DNA of 64,000 nt from Chryseobacterium gleum (GTDB lineage: Bacteria; Bacteroidota; Bacteroidia; Flavobacteriales; Schleiferiaceae). Shown in pieces: positions 17,587 through 27,332 of this stretch (position 1 is the stretch's first letter; each line of letters begins with the position of its first letter). The stretch is from the NCBI GenBank assembly GCA_945883565.1, contig CAMCXO010000004.1, forward strand, positions 1 through 64,000, written 5' to 3'. The notes under the pieces were generated by a model. That model ran no database searches and was not told where the DNA came from. It saw nothing but the letters and a program-made list of their open reading frames with translations. The position numbers were made by a program, and so were the translations under genes.

Positions 17587-18111
17587 AAAAACTTAGATTA
17601 TAAAGTTAGCGTGCTTTCCCTTACACATAGACCAAAGTATTCTTTACTAATGAAAATCTTACTGAATTGAAGTTAGCAAATTGTGAATTTTTTACTCACA
17701 TAGCGCAAAATGTGAAAGTTATAAGCGGTATATATATAATATTTCATTACATACTTCACTTACACATTTTACGTAAACGCCCTATTTTCGTACTATTACG
17801 TCAGATTAAACAGCTTTTATCGTGAAATTTGTGATATAAGCTTTCGCCAAATAATGGTGAATTTGCTCCCTTATTTATAACAACTATACACGTTGAAATC
17901 AACGCTATTTACTGTTTAACAGCTACTTAAAAGTTATTAACAATCTCCCTACTCTACATTTTTCCCAAAAAGTAAGCCTGTTCTTGTCGTTATAAAGAAC
18001 TGATTTTAAACTAATCATAACATGCATTCCGAAAATCAAACTATGAGAACCGCCTCATTCCGGGTTTTTCAATGGTAGATACCGTGTGAATATGGGCAGT
18101 ACTTTAGTGGC
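17587..18111. other. 525-bp AT-rich intergenic region
   Basis: A long gap between divergent genes, visibly richer in A and T than its surroundings (for example the TATATATATAATATTT run near 17731). I find no open frame of note, no tRNA, and no recognised riboswitch. TTATTAACA-like and TTACACA-like words occur but no cluster of consensus DnaA boxes. It must hold promoters for the 94-residue gene and for the methyltransferase gene; I cannot place either with confidence. Confidence 0.5.
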
Positions 18112-19305
18112 ATGCGATTGAAGAAGAAAAACATCACGGTCGGTTTTGAACCCCTAGAAGCCGAAACACATCGCTTTGTGGCCAAAACCTTTGCGGGTTT
18201 AGAAGAGGTATTGGCTGGCGAATTGCGCAACTTAGGCGCTCAAAATGTTGAGGTTTTACGTCGAGCCGTGGCTTTTGAAGGCGATAAAGGCTTTATGTAT
18301 AAGGCCAATTTGTGCTTACGCTCGGCTCTGAGAATTCTGCAACCATTGGCGCATTTCAAAGCCGAAGATGCAGAGTCTTTGTACAATCAGGCTTTAGAAT
18401 TGCCCTGGAATATGGTTTTAGGAGGAGATGTTACTTTTGCTATTCAGTTTACAACTCATAGTGAGCGATTTACACACGGACAGTTTGCGGCTTTAAAATT
18501 AAAAGACGCCATTGTAGACGCTATGCGAAAGCAAGTTGGCAAAAGGCCTAATGTTGACCGAGAATCACCGGATGTTCGTATTGATTTATTGATTAGCGAT
18601 GAAGACGTTCGAATATCTATCGATACCTCTGGCGAATCTCTGCATAAACGTGGGTATCGAGTAGAAGCTGGAAGAGCACCGCTTAACGAAGCACTTGCGG
18701 CCGGGTTATTGATTTTAAGTGGCTGGGACAAACGTACCCCTTTGTTTGACCCTATGTGTGGCTCTGGTACCTTACTAATAGAGGCCTGTTTAATGGCCAT
18801 GGACATACCACCCGGAACTTTTAGAGACCGATTTGGCTTTGAAAAGTTGGCGAATTATGACGCTGAGTTATTCGATACCATCCGCAATAAACGATTAGAA
18901 AAAGTATTAAACCCTATTGCCCCAATATTAGGTGCCGATGTTCAGGGGTTTATGCTTCAAAAAGTGCGAGAAAATTTGGCTCACGCAGGCTTAGATGAGT
19001 TTATCGACTTAAAAAAATCTGATTTTTTTCAGGCGGCTGCCCCCTATTTTGAAAAAGGATTCATGGTTTGCAATCCGCCTTATGGGCAAAAACTGGAGCT
19101 TCACGATCAAAAGTTTTTTTCCAACATTGGCGATGTTCTCAAACAAAAATACTCGGGTTGGAAAGCTTGCTTGCTTTTGCCTGCCGAAATTAAAAGCATT
19201 GGACTAAAGCCAGACCGTAAAATACCTGTCCTAAATGGAGATATCGATTGCCGATGGCAGATTTACAGCTTGTTTGATGGCCCTCGAAAAATTGAAACAG
19301 TTTGA
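18112..19305 (+). CDS. THUMP-domain 23S rRNA N2-guanine methyltransferase (RlmL-like)
   Basis: 397 residues, corresponding to the N-terminal (RlmL) half of E. coli RlmKL and typical of Bacteroidota. A THUMP RNA-binding domain (about 60-160) precedes a Rossmann methyltransferase with the SAM motif DPMCGSGTLLIEA (about 204-216) and catalytic NPPYG (about 321-325). It likely makes m2G in 23S rRNA, as E. coli RlmL does at G2445. It sits 48 bp upstream of pfkA on the same strand. Confidence 0.9.
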   Translation: MRLKKKNITVGFEPLEAETHRFVAKTFAGLEEVLAGELRNLGAQNVEVLRRAVAFEGDKGFMYKANLCLRSALRILQPLAHFKAEDAESLYNQALELPWNMVLGGDVTFAIQFTTHSERFTHGQFAALKLKDAIVDAMRKQVGKRPNVDRESPDVRIDLLISDEDVRISIDTSGESLHKRGYRVEAGRAPLNEALAAGLLILSGWDKRTPLFDPMCGSGTLLIEACLMAMDIPPGTFRDRFGFEKLANYDAELFDTIRNKRLEKVLNPIAPILGADVQGFMLQKVRENLAHAGLDEFIDLKKSDFFQAAAPYFEKGFMVCNPPYGQKLELHDQKFFSNIGDVLKQKYSGWKACLLLPAEIKSIGLKPDRKIPVLNGDIDCRWQIYSLFDGPRKIETV

Positions 19306-19353
19306 GTATATAAGGCCCAAACTATCACGAAATTTGAAGCAATTACCAAAAGC

Positions 19354-20325
19354 ATGAAAAGAATAGGTGTATTTACTTCTGGGGGCGATTCGCCCGGTAT
19401 GAATGCGTGTTTGCGAGCGGCAGTTCGAACAGCTATTTCGCAAGGAACAGAAATTTATGGTATTTACAGGGGCTATGAAGGCATGATAGAAGGCGATATC
19501 ATCAAAATGGAATCTCATCATGTTAGCAACATCATACAAAGAGGTGGCACCATTTTAAAAAGTGCCCGCAGCAAGCGGTTTATGACGCCGGAAGGCCGTG
19601 CTGAGGCTTTCGAGCACCTGAACAAATTTGGAATCGAAGGATTGGTGGTTATAGGCGGTGATGGCTCGTTTAGAGGAGCTCAAGTTTTTAATGAAGAATA
19701 TGGTGTGCGTGTAATGGGCTGCCCCGGAACCATCGACAACGATTTATTCGGCACCGATTATACCCTGGGCTACGATACGGCAGTAAATACCGTGGTTCAG
19801 GCCGTTGATAAAATTCGCGATACGGCCAATTCACACGATCGTATGTTTATTATCGAAGTTATGGGGCGAGATGCGGGTTTTATTGCACTAAGAAGTGGCA
19901 TTGCCACCGGGGCAGAAGCAGTATTAATACCTGAAACCAAAACCTATATCCCTGAGCTTATTCATAAACTGGAGGTGGGTTGGAGACGAAACAAATCGAG
20001 CGCCATTGTAATTGTAGCTGAAGGCGACGATGCAGGTGGGGCCTACGATGTGGCGGCTAAGGTTAAGGCGCGATTTAATAAGTACGACATTCGAGTAACT
20101 GTACTGGGTCATATTCAAAGAGGTGGCTCGCCATCGGCTTTAGACCGCATTTTAGGAAGCCGGATGGGGCATGGGGCCGTAATGGCCCTTTTGCAGGGCC
20201 GAACAGGCGAAATGGTTGGGGTAATGAACCACCAAATAGTGTATACTCCTTTCGAGAAAGCCACCAAACACCATATGGATGTTAGTCCCTATTTGCTCGA
20301 TTTGGTAGAGGTGCTTTCTAGCTAA
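19354..20325 (+). CDS. pfkA: ATP-dependent 6-phosphofructokinase
   Basis: Phosphorylates fructose 6-phosphate with ATP in glycolysis. 323 residues, the usual bacterial length. GVFTSGGDSPGMNA at the N-terminus binds ATP. IGGDGSFRGA has the glycine expected of the ATP-using type. GTIDND carries the catalytic aspartate, and IEVMGRDAG and GHIQRGGSPSALDR bind substrate and effector. Its stop overlaps the priA start (TAATG at 20323-20327), so the two genes are translationally coupled. Confidence 0.97.
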   Translation: MKRIGVFTSGGDSPGMNACLRAAVRTAISQGTEIYGIYRGYEGMIEGDIIKMESHHVSNIIQRGGTILKSARSKRFMTPEGRAEAFEHLNKFGIEGLVVIGGDGSFRGAQVFNEEYGVRVMGCPGTIDNDLFGTDYTLGYDTAVNTVVQAVDKIRDTANSHDRMFIIEVMGRDAGFIALRSGIATGAEAVLIPETKTYIPELIHKLEVGWRRNKSSAIVIVAEGDDAGGAYDVAAKVKARFNKYDIRVTVLGHIQRGGSPSALDRILGSRMGHGAVMALLQGRTGEMVGVMNHQIVYTPFEKATKHHMDVSPYLLDLVEVLSS

Positions 20326-22703
20326 TGTTTGCTGAGGTGGTTTTGCCTGCCTCGGCGGCTGGCACTTTTACCTACTCTATTCCAGATAATCTGTCTAATA
20401 GCATCCAAGTTGGCCATTTGGTAGTGGTTCAATTTGGCAAGCGCAGGCACTACATTGGTTTGGTGGTTCGGCTTCTCGCTCAAAAGCCTGATTTTCCTTT
20501 GAAGCCTATTTTAGAATGGCCAACCGACTTACCCCCTGTTCCTGAAAAAGTGCTGATGTTTTGGCAGTGGCTTGCTCGTTATTATTTATGTCATTTGGGC
20601 GAGGTTGTTAATGCCGCCTTACCGGCCGGTTTAAAACTCGACAACCATTTAATGGTCTTCGCCGGCCCCAATATTAACGAAGAAATTAACGAATGGACTG
20701 CCCCTTTGAACTCAGAAGGCATAGAACTGGGCGAATATATGCTGCGTCTGGATAAGGCTTTTAGCGTGAATAAATTACAACAGCTTAGTAAAAATGGGGT
20801 TCTTGAACTGCGCGACCATTATAACCGCAAAAAGGCAGCTGTTAAACAAGCTTTACGATCAACATTTAATCAAGAAGAGATTGTGGCCTTTTTAGACCGC
20901 AAAAAAGGTGGCCCAAAACAAAAAGCACTAGTCATACATTTTTTGGAACTTCAAGAGATCCAACCTTTGGTATGGAAATCAGATTTGGTGCCTAAATTGT
21001 TCAATCAGGCCGTTTTAAATGGCTGTTTGGAAGCCGGAATCTTAGAAACCTACATACCTAAACCTGTTATTGAAACCACCCAATCATCTCCACTCAACCT
21101 TTTAAGCGAAGCACAAACCCTAGCAAAACTTGAAATAGAAAAGGCTTTTGCCAAAAAGAAACCGGTTTTGTTATATGGTTTAACCGCTTCGGGTAAAACA
21201 GAGGTTTACAGCCATTTAATACTTTCCTATTTGGATAAGGGTAAACAGGTATTGTTTTTATTGCCCGAAATAGCCCTCACCACCCAAATGATACAGCGCA
21301 TGCAATTGTATTTTGGCGACAGGGTGCGGATTTACCATTCACAATTAGGCGACGCGGCCAAGCGGGCTTTGTGGAACGACATTGCCCTCGGTTTGCCCAT
21401 TTTGGTTCTGGGCGCTCGTTCTGCTTTGCTGCTGCCTTACTTAAATCTTGGATTTATTGTTGTGGATGAGGAACATGAACCTTCCTACAAACAAAGTGAT
21501 CCGGCACCTCGATACAACGCCCGTGATGCGGCTTTGTGGATGGGGCAAAATTGGGAAGTACCTGTTATATTGGGTTCTGCCACCCCTTCGCTCGAATTAA
21601 TTCACCTTTGCGAAATTGATAAAGTTCAAAAAGTTCATTTAAATCAGCGATATAAGAATTTTTCATTGCCAGAAATTCAACTCACCGATGTCCGCAAAAT
21701 GAAAGCCGATGAACAAGGCTTAGGCGAAGTATTGGTCGAAACCATAAAACAAACCATTAAAAACGGTGAACAGGTTATACTGTTTCAAAACCGCAGAGGC
21801 TATTCGCCCTTTTCGGTTTGTACCGATTGTGGCCATATTCCCCAATGTAAACGTTGCGATATAAGCCTTACCTATCACAAACACAGCAACCAAATTCGCT
21901 GCCATTATTGTGGATATAGAGAATCATTTGTAAGCCAATGTCAATCTTGCCAAACGGGTAAAATGCAGGTTGAAGGCGTTGGCACTCAAAGGTTGGAAGA
22001 GCAGTTGGGAATTTTATTTCCGGAATTCGGAGTAGAACGTTTAGACTTCGATTCAACCCGCAAACGCGATGCGCTTCAAAATATACTCGACAGGTTCGAG
22101 CAAGGAGAAACGCATATTCTAGTTGGCACTCAAATGATAACCAAAGGACTTGACTTTAAAAATGTGGGCTTAGTTGGAGTGATTTCGGCCGAAGGGCTTA
22201 TGGGCTTTCCAGATTTCAGAACCCAAGAAAGGGCTTACCAGCTTATTGCCCAGGTTTCGGGGCGTGCAGGCCGCGGAATGGAAGGGGCTAAAGTGTTGAT
22301 TCAGACGCGAAACAAAGCCCACGAATTGCTTAAAAACCTGAGAGATTATCAATACGAGTCTATTTATCAACGCGAACTATGGCAACGCAAACTGTTTGGC
22401 TACCCGCCTTATACGCGTTTGGTGCGTTTGATTTTGGCCCATGTAGATAGAGAAGCGGTGGTAACTGCAGCTTTCGAAATAGGAAAACATCTTTTTAATG
22501 CGTTTGGAGATCGGATTTTAGGCCCAGAAGAGCCTAGCATAGGCCGTTTAAAAAACCGATACATCCGTCAATTTCTTCTCAAAATTCCCATACAACAACA
22601 TCCCGTAAACGACAAAAACATTTTAATCAAAGTCCTGGAAAGCCAAAATAACCGTCCATGGATGAAAGGCATACGAATTATTGTTGATGTAGATCCCATG
22701 TAA
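20325..22703 (+). CDS. priA: Primosomal protein N' (replication restart helicase)
   Basis: 792-residue superfamily 2 helicase that reloads the replisome at stalled forks. The N-terminal DNA-binding domain begins FAEVVLPASAAGTFTY. Walker A is GLTASGKTE (near 287), the DEEH box is VDEEHEPSYKQ (near 380), and eight zinc-binding cysteines lie at about 498-545 in the CxxC pattern typical of PriA. EGVGTQRLEEQL and the RVSGRAGR-like VSGRAGRGMEG follow. All expected motifs are intact. It starts within the stop of pfkA. Confidence 0.97.
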   Translation: MFAEVVLPASAAGTFTYSIPDNLSNSIQVGHLVVVQFGKRRHYIGLVVRLLAQKPDFPLKPILEWPTDLPPVPEKVLMFWQWLARYYLCHLGEVVNAALPAGLKLDNHLMVFAGPNINEEINEWTAPLNSEGIELGEYMLRLDKAFSVNKLQQLSKNGVLELRDHYNRKKAAVKQALRSTFNQEEIVAFLDRKKGGPKQKALVIHFLELQEIQPLVWKSDLVPKLFNQAVLNGCLEAGILETYIPKPVIETTQSSPLNLLSEAQTLAKLEIEKAFAKKKPVLLYGLTASGKTEVYSHLILSYLDKGKQVLFLLPEIALTTQMIQRMQLYFGDRVRIYHSQLGDAAKRALWNDIALGLPILVLGARSALLLPYLNLGFIVVDEEHEPSYKQSDPAPRYNARDAALWMGQNWEVPVILGSATPSLELIHLCEIDKVQKVHLNQRYKNFSLPEIQLTDVRKMKADEQGLGEVLVETIKQTIKNGEQVILFQNRRGYSPFSVCTDCGHIPQCKRCDISLTYHKHSNQIRCHYCGYRESFVSQCQSCQTGKMQVEGVGTQRLEEQLGILFPEFGVERLDFDSTRKRDALQNILDRFEQGETHILVGTQMITKGLDFKNVGLVGVISAEGLMGFPDFRTQERAYQLIAQVSGRAGRGMEGAKVLIQTRNKAHELLKNLRDYQYESIYQRELWQRKLFGYPPYTRLVRLILAHVDREAVVTAAFEIGKHLFNAFGDRILGPEEPSIGRLKNRYIRQFLLKIPIQQHPVNDKNILIKVLESQNNRPWMKGIRIIVDVDPM

Positions 22704-22708
22704 TTTTG
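22681..22708 (+). promoter_or_regulatory. Promoter of the serpin gene
   Basis: TTG at 22681-22683, a 17-base spacer and TAATTTTG at 22701-22708: a perfect match to TTG-N17-TAnnTTTG. It straddles the end of priA. Transcription is predicted from about 22714, giving a leader of about 100 bases before the ATG at 22815. Confidence 0.65.
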
Positions 22709-22814
22709 CAGTTTTAAAAAAATGAGTGTATCAAAAGCTAAAACAATGCGTTTAATCATTGCCTTAAAATGTCACCCAGTACTTAGTTTACTTCGCATCA
22801 GCAATCAATCTATT

Positions 22815-24041
22815 ATGAATAGCTTCCGCACGTTAATCATCAGTTTGGCACTTCCGAGTTTGTTGGTTTTGGGGTGCACCAAAAAATCAGATAACAACGA
22901 ACCTGTATCCAGTGTACCCGTTGGCAAGGCACGCGATTTAGGAGCCGCCAGCGAGAGTTTTGGAATGCGATTATTGGGCCGAATGGCGGCTTCAAACCCC
23001 AATGAAAACACCCTTATATCGCCTTGGAGCATTCAATCGGCCTTGCTTATGGCCGCCAATGGCGGTAACGGACTCACCCAAAGCCAAACCCTTGATGCCT
23101 TAGGATTAAGTTCGTTTAGCATGGACTCCATCAATAAAATGAATCTTTGGTTACAAAACGGACTACTTGCCGCCCAAGGTGCCAATTTGAACAGCGTTAA
23201 TGCTGTATTTGTAGACCCTCAAAGGATGGCGGTTAAAGCCTCTTTCGAGAGCCATCTCAACCAATATTTCAATGCCTCATTTCACAACGAAGTATTTAGC
23301 GACCCCAATGCTAAAACCCGAATCAATCAGTGGGTCAAGCAAAATACCCAAAACAAAATTGATAAGATCATTGAAGGTATTAATCCTGATGATCTGGCTT
23401 TCCTAATTAATGCCCTGTACTTTAAAGCTAATTGGGAAAGAGGCTTACCCGCTGAAATGATTCAGACACGCGATTTTTCAAACGCCGACGGTACCCAAAA
23501 ACCTGTAACATTTGTTTTCGACGATTACGAATACCAATTTAACCAAAGCCCCGATTGGAGTTTGGTTGAAATTCCTTTTGAAGATGGGGAGTTTGTGATG
23601 ACGATAATGATGCCAACTCAGAATGGAAACCTTATAAATGCACTTCAACAATTAGATTCGGTAGGCTATCATCAACTAATAAACAATGCCCAAAAAGGTC
23701 GAATAATTTTGGGCTTTCCTAAAATGGAACTTGATTTTTCAGATGATATTATTCCGTCCTTAAAAGCATTGGGCATGCTTGTTCCTTTTGATGCTGGTTC
23801 CGCTGACTTTTCTGAAATGGGGCAATCGCTAATTGGGCCTGGCATATACATTAGCCAGGTTCGACATGCAGCGGTTTTGAAAATTGATGAAAAAGGGGCC
23901 GAGGGAGCGGCTGTAACTTCTGTAGGCATGGCCACCACCAGCATGCCTCCTTCATTTGTTTTCGACAAGCCTTTCGTACTGTTTATTAGACATAAAGCTA
24001 CCGATACCCAATTGTTTGCTGCTTACGTTTCGAAATTCTAA
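22815..24041 (+). CDS. Lipoprotein serpin (serine protease inhibitor, family I4)
   Basis: 408 residues. A lipoprotein signal (ISLALPSLLVLGC, Cys about residue 18) precedes a complete serpin fold: NALYFKANWE, the FVFDKPFVLFIRH signature, and a reactive-centre loop whose hinge reads EKGAEGAAVTS. Aligned to alpha-1-antitrypsin the loop has no insertion or deletion, with small residues at P15-P9 and P1/P1' predicted as Thr/Ser, which favours elastase- or subtilisin-like targets. An inhibitory serpin is therefore likely. The ATG at 22815 is chosen because the signal begins there; 22722 adds 31 non-signal residues. Location (periplasm or outer-membrane surface) is inferred. Confidence 0.92.
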   Translation: MNSFRTLIISLALPSLLVLGCTKKSDNNEPVSSVPVGKARDLGAASESFGMRLLGRMAASNPNENTLISPWSIQSALLMAANGGNGLTQSQTLDALGLSSFSMDSINKMNLWLQNGLLAAQGANLNSVNAVFVDPQRMAVKASFESHLNQYFNASFHNEVFSDPNAKTRINQWVKQNTQNKIDKIIEGINPDDLAFLINALYFKANWERGLPAEMIQTRDFSNADGTQKPVTFVFDDYEYQFNQSPDWSLVEIPFEDGEFVMTIMMPTQNGNLINALQQLDSVGYHQLINNAQKGRIILGFPKMELDFSDDIIPSLKALGMLVPFDAGSADFSEMGQSLIGPGIYISQVRHAAVLKIDEKGAEGAAVTSVGMATTSMPPSFVFDKPFVLFIRHKATDTQLFAAYVSKF

Positions 24042-24050
24042 TCGAAAAAA

Positions 24051-24096
24051 GGCAAGTGTTAGCACATGGTAAAATTACCGCTTGCCCACTTTTTTA
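24051..24096. terminator. Possible bidirectional terminator between serpin and RecQ-like genes
   Basis: GGCAAG (24051-24056) pairs with CTTGCC (24081-24086), preceded by six A's and followed after CAC by six T's. The arm spacing is long and contains a second small palindrome. It includes the last codons of the helicase gene. Confidence 0.35.
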
Positions 24097-25595
24097 CCGG
24101 CAGTCTGTGAAGTTTGTAAACCTTTCAGGAAAATTTCAGCGCGTTCAATTTCAACCGCATTGGGCGGAGTTGGCACCCGAATACCTGAATCGTTATCGCA
24201 ATGGCCGCAAATGTGTGCACTTTCATCTCCTAAATACATGCGAAGCATTTGCATTCGACACATTTTGGTGGCAGCGTATTGAATCATTTTATCCAATTCT
24301 CCAAGCCGGTATTCCTTCCAAAGGTTTATGTCTATTTTCGATACATATAAATTGAGCATAGACGACTTGTAAACTGACTTTTTTAATTCAAATACTTTCT
24401 TTTCGGTAGACAGTCTTTTCAGCAAACGATAAGAATCCATGTAGGGTATTTTAAGCTCACTGGCCAATCCGCCGATGCTTTTATTGCCTTTTGACAAAAT
24501 GGCCATCGCCTTTTCTGCCAAGTGTTCAAAAGGCAAATCATTTTGAATGAAACTCCTGGGTAATTTTATATCGTTTGGATGAAACATCAACACCACTTGG
24601 GCCGATAAACCATCGCGCCCTGCTCTTCCTGCTTCTTGATAATAATGCATGGGCGAAACCGGTATTTGTAAATGAAAAACAAACCTCACATCGGGTTTGT
24701 CAACTCCCATTCCTAAAGCATTGGTAGCGACCAAGCAACGATAGCGGTTTTCCATCCACTCTTTCTCAAGCTTTTTTCGGCGCTTATCGCTTAACCCGGC
24801 ATGATAGAAGGCAGAAGCTACACCCTGACTTTTAAGCCATTCGGCATAAATCTCCGCTTGTTTTTTAGTTCCGGCATAAATCAGCCCACAACCCTCAGAT
24901 TGATTCAATAGCTTAATTATTTGAACCAATCGGTGGCTTTCATGGTCCACATACAAAACAGATAACGCTAAGTTCTTCCGTTCCAAACTTCCTTTAAGAC
25001 TTCGCATATTTTGAGCATTAAGCTGCAAGCGGATGTCTTTTTCTACATTGGGCGGCGCTGTTGCCGTACAGGCCAAAACAGGCAAACTAGAAGGTAATTC
25101 TTTAATTAAATGCACTATACCAGTATAGGCCGGCCTAAAATCATGCCCCCAAGATGATATACAATGGGCTTCATCAATCACCACCAAATCAATATGAAGG
25201 GCTTGAAGCCATTGTTGCCAAATAGCATTGTCTAACCTTTCAGGACCTATATAAAGCAATTTGTATTGTCCTAAACTCGCATTTTTTAGTATTTCAAGTT
25301 GATCATCAATTGATTGCTCGCTGTTGATGTAGGCCGCGCCAATTCCTTTTTCGTTAAGCTTTTTTGTTTGATCTCTCATTAAAGCCATTAATGGAGAAAA
25401 TACCAAAGTGATACCCGGAAATTGAAGAGCAGCAAACTGGTAAATAAGCGACTTTCCATACCCGGTGCGCTGAACCAGCAACACCTTTTCACCTGCCAGT
25501 AAACACTCGATGGTCTCCCATTGCTGAGGCAAGAAATGGGTATGCCCAAATCGGCTGCGCAATTGTTGAATGTAAAAATGTGGGGCCATTGACAT
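24075..25595 (-). CDS. RecQ-like ATP-dependent DNA helicase, short form
   Basis: 506 residues. Superfamily 2 motifs are present: TGYGKSLIYQF (Walker A), DEAHCISSWGHDFRPAY (DEAH plus the RecQ aromatic loop), CTATAPP and AGRAGRDG. A zinc-binding region near the C-terminus has CRMQML and ICGHCDND. No HRDC domain follows, so it is a short RecQ like those often found beside a full-length copy. It unwinds 3'-to-5' in repair of forks and recombination intermediates (family knowledge). The start is at 25595 (MSMAPHFYIQ); 25589 is equally possible, and the 25625 reading adds ten unrelated residues. Confidence 0.9.
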   Translation of the reverse strand: MSMAPHFYIQQLRSRFGHTHFLPQQWETIECLLAGEKVLLVQRTGYGKSLIYQFAALQFPGITLVFSPLMALMRDQTKKLNEKGIGAAYINSEQSIDDQLEILKNASLGQYKLLYIGPERLDNAIWQQWLQALHIDLVVIDEAHCISSWGHDFRPAYTGIVHLIKELPSSLPVLACTATAPPNVEKDIRLQLNAQNMRSLKGSLERKNLALSVLYVDHESHRLVQIIKLLNQSEGCGLIYAGTKKQAEIYAEWLKSQGVASAFYHAGLSDKRRKKLEKEWMENRYRCLVATNALGMGVDKPDVRFVFHLQIPVSPMHYYQEAGRAGRDGLSAQVVLMFHPNDIKLPRSFIQNDLPFEHLAEKAMAILSKGNKSIGGLASELKIPYMDSYRLLKRLSTEKKVFELKKSVYKSSMLNLYVSKIDINLWKEYRLGELDKMIQYAATKMCRMQMLRMYLGDESAHICGHCDNDSGIRVPTPPNAVEIERAEIFLKGLQTSQTAGKKVGKR

Positions 25596-25793
25596 GATTT
25601 TTCGTGGTAAATATACTACGAGCAAATCGCCTTAAAATAGCATTATACAAAATTGGTATAACCAAATGAAACAAACTTGCATTTGATTTTCAGTCTTTAA
25701 TAAAGAATTCCAAAGTAGAAGAAACAGAAAAATCCCTGAGTCAAACAAGGCCAAATTCTGCATTACATTTACTCTAGTGCAAAGCGAAAAGCC

Positions 25794-27332
25794 TTGATTG
25801 AAGAAAACAACTTGCCTCAAAGCCGACGAGTATATTCGTTATCGTCGGTGGTAAACAGCATACAAAAAACCTTAAATGAACGCTATGGCAGCGCGTTTTG
25901 GGTGGTTGCTGAAATGAGCAAACTAAACATGTATACTTCGAGCGGACATTGCTATCCGGAATTATTAGAAAAACGAGATGGGCGGGTGGTGGCCGAGCTC
26001 AAAGCCACTTTATGGAAAAGCGATTATTTAAGAATCCAAAGAAATTTTATTACCCAAGCACAAGAGCCATTAAAGGACGGTATAAAAATTCTTTTTTTGG
26101 CATCAGTGGTTTTCGATCCAATTTATGGACTGTCGCTGCGAATTCATGATATTGACCCGTCTTTTACTTTAGGCGATTTGGAACGAGAAAAACAGCTCAC
26201 CATAAAACGCCTAACCGAAATGGGTTTGATGGCGAAAAACCGAACTTTGCACCTAGCCCTATTGCCACAGCGAATTGCCTTAATTTCTGTTGAAACAACC
26301 GATGGATTTGTTGACTTTACCTCAGTACTCAAAAACAATCCATTCGGATACCCATTTTTCTACCATGTTTTTTCGGCACATTTACAAGGTGACAGGGCTG
26401 TTGAAAGCATTCTTAAACAGCTTGAGCAAATCGAAAAGTTCAAGCATCATTTCGACTTGGTGGCCATTGTAAGAGGCGGTGGAGGAGATGTAGGTTTAAG
26501 CTGCTACAACCATTTTGATTTGGCATCCGGTATTGCCAATTTTCCCTTGCCAGTAATAACGGGTATAGGGCATGCCACCAATGAAACGGTAAGCGAAAAA
26601 GTGGCCTTCTACAACGCCATAACACCCACCAAACTGGCCGAATGGCTGGTTAGCCGTTGCCGCGATTTTGAAGATTCGATGCACAAATGGACGAAAGTGC
26701 TGGAAAGTAAATGGTTATTCAAATTAGAGTCCAGCAGGAATACCTTATCTCAACTTACCCATCAATTCCAGATTTACGGAGAACGCATCCTTTCTATCGA
26801 AAAAGAAAAACAAAATCGACTTTTTACTGCTCTGCCCTCTTTAAGCCAAAAGCGTTTGAGATCTGCAAATCAGTCCATTCAAAATCAAACCCTTCAACTG
26901 GCTTCGGCTCATAAACTTAAACACCAGCTTTTCTACCAAAACCTTGTGCAAGTTCATATGCAATTCCACCTTGGCGTTAAAAGCCATTTAAAAACAACAT
27001 GGCTAGAAACAAACGAGGGTTATTTACTTGTAAAACAGTATTTTGCCAGTCTTCTAAAATTAGAAAACCAACAATTAAAACTTAGTAAGAACAGATTGCT
27101 TGAGTTTTGGAACCATAATGTTGTAAGTACCGAGAGGTATTTCGATAGCACAATGCGTTGGCTGGATCAGGTAAAACCAGAGAATATTTTGAAAAGAGGA
27201 TTTAGCATTACCCTAAAAAATGGGAAGCTCACCAATACAGCAGATTTAAAGCCTGGCGATTCTCTGGAAACCTTGTTGGCCGGGGATGTTAGAATTAAGA
27301 GCGTTATAGAAGATATTCAGATAAAACCATGA
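25794..27332 (+). CDS. xseA: Exodeoxyribonuclease VII large subunit
   Basis: 512 residues. An OB-fold N-terminus (YSLSSVVNSIQKTLNERYG, then WVVAEMSKLN) is followed by the catalytic domain (VRGGGGDVGLSCYNHFDLA, GIGHATNETVSE) and a long helical region. It digests single-stranded DNA with the small subunit. No ATG precedes the conserved N-terminus; the start is a TTG at 25794, with an in-frame stop at 25737. Its end overlaps xseB as ATGA. An 198-bp gap separates it from the divergent helicase gene; TACATTTA at 25764 is a weak promoter candidate. Confidence 0.95.
   Translation: MIEENNLPQSRRVYSLSSVVNSIQKTLNERYGSAFWVVAEMSKLNMYTSSGHCYPELLEKRDGRVVAELKATLWKSDYLRIQRNFITQAQEPLKDGIKILFLASVVFDPIYGLSLRIHDIDPSFTLGDLEREKQLTIKRLTEMGLMAKNRTLHLALLPQRIALISVETTDGFVDFTSVLKNNPFGYPFFYHVFSAHLQGDRAVESILKQLEQIEKFKHHFDLVAIVRGGGGDVGLSCYNHFDLASGIANFPLPVITGIGHATNETVSEKVAFYNAITPTKLAEWLVSRCRDFEDSMHKWTKVLESKWLFKLESSRNTLSQLTHQFQIYGERILSIEKEKQNRLFTALPSLSQKRLRSANQSIQNQTLQLASAHKLKHQLFYQNLVQVHMQFHLGVKSHLKTTWLETNEGYLLVKQYFASLLKLENQQLKLSKNRLLEFWNHNVVSTERYFDSTMRWLDQVKPENILKRGFSITLKNGKLTNTADLKPGDSLETLLAGDVRIKSVIEDIQIKP

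Noticed and set aside
17587-18111. Possible replication origin in the AT-rich gap
   Set aside because: No cluster of DnaA boxes and no dnaA or typical origin neighbours are visible; the AT richness alone is not enough.
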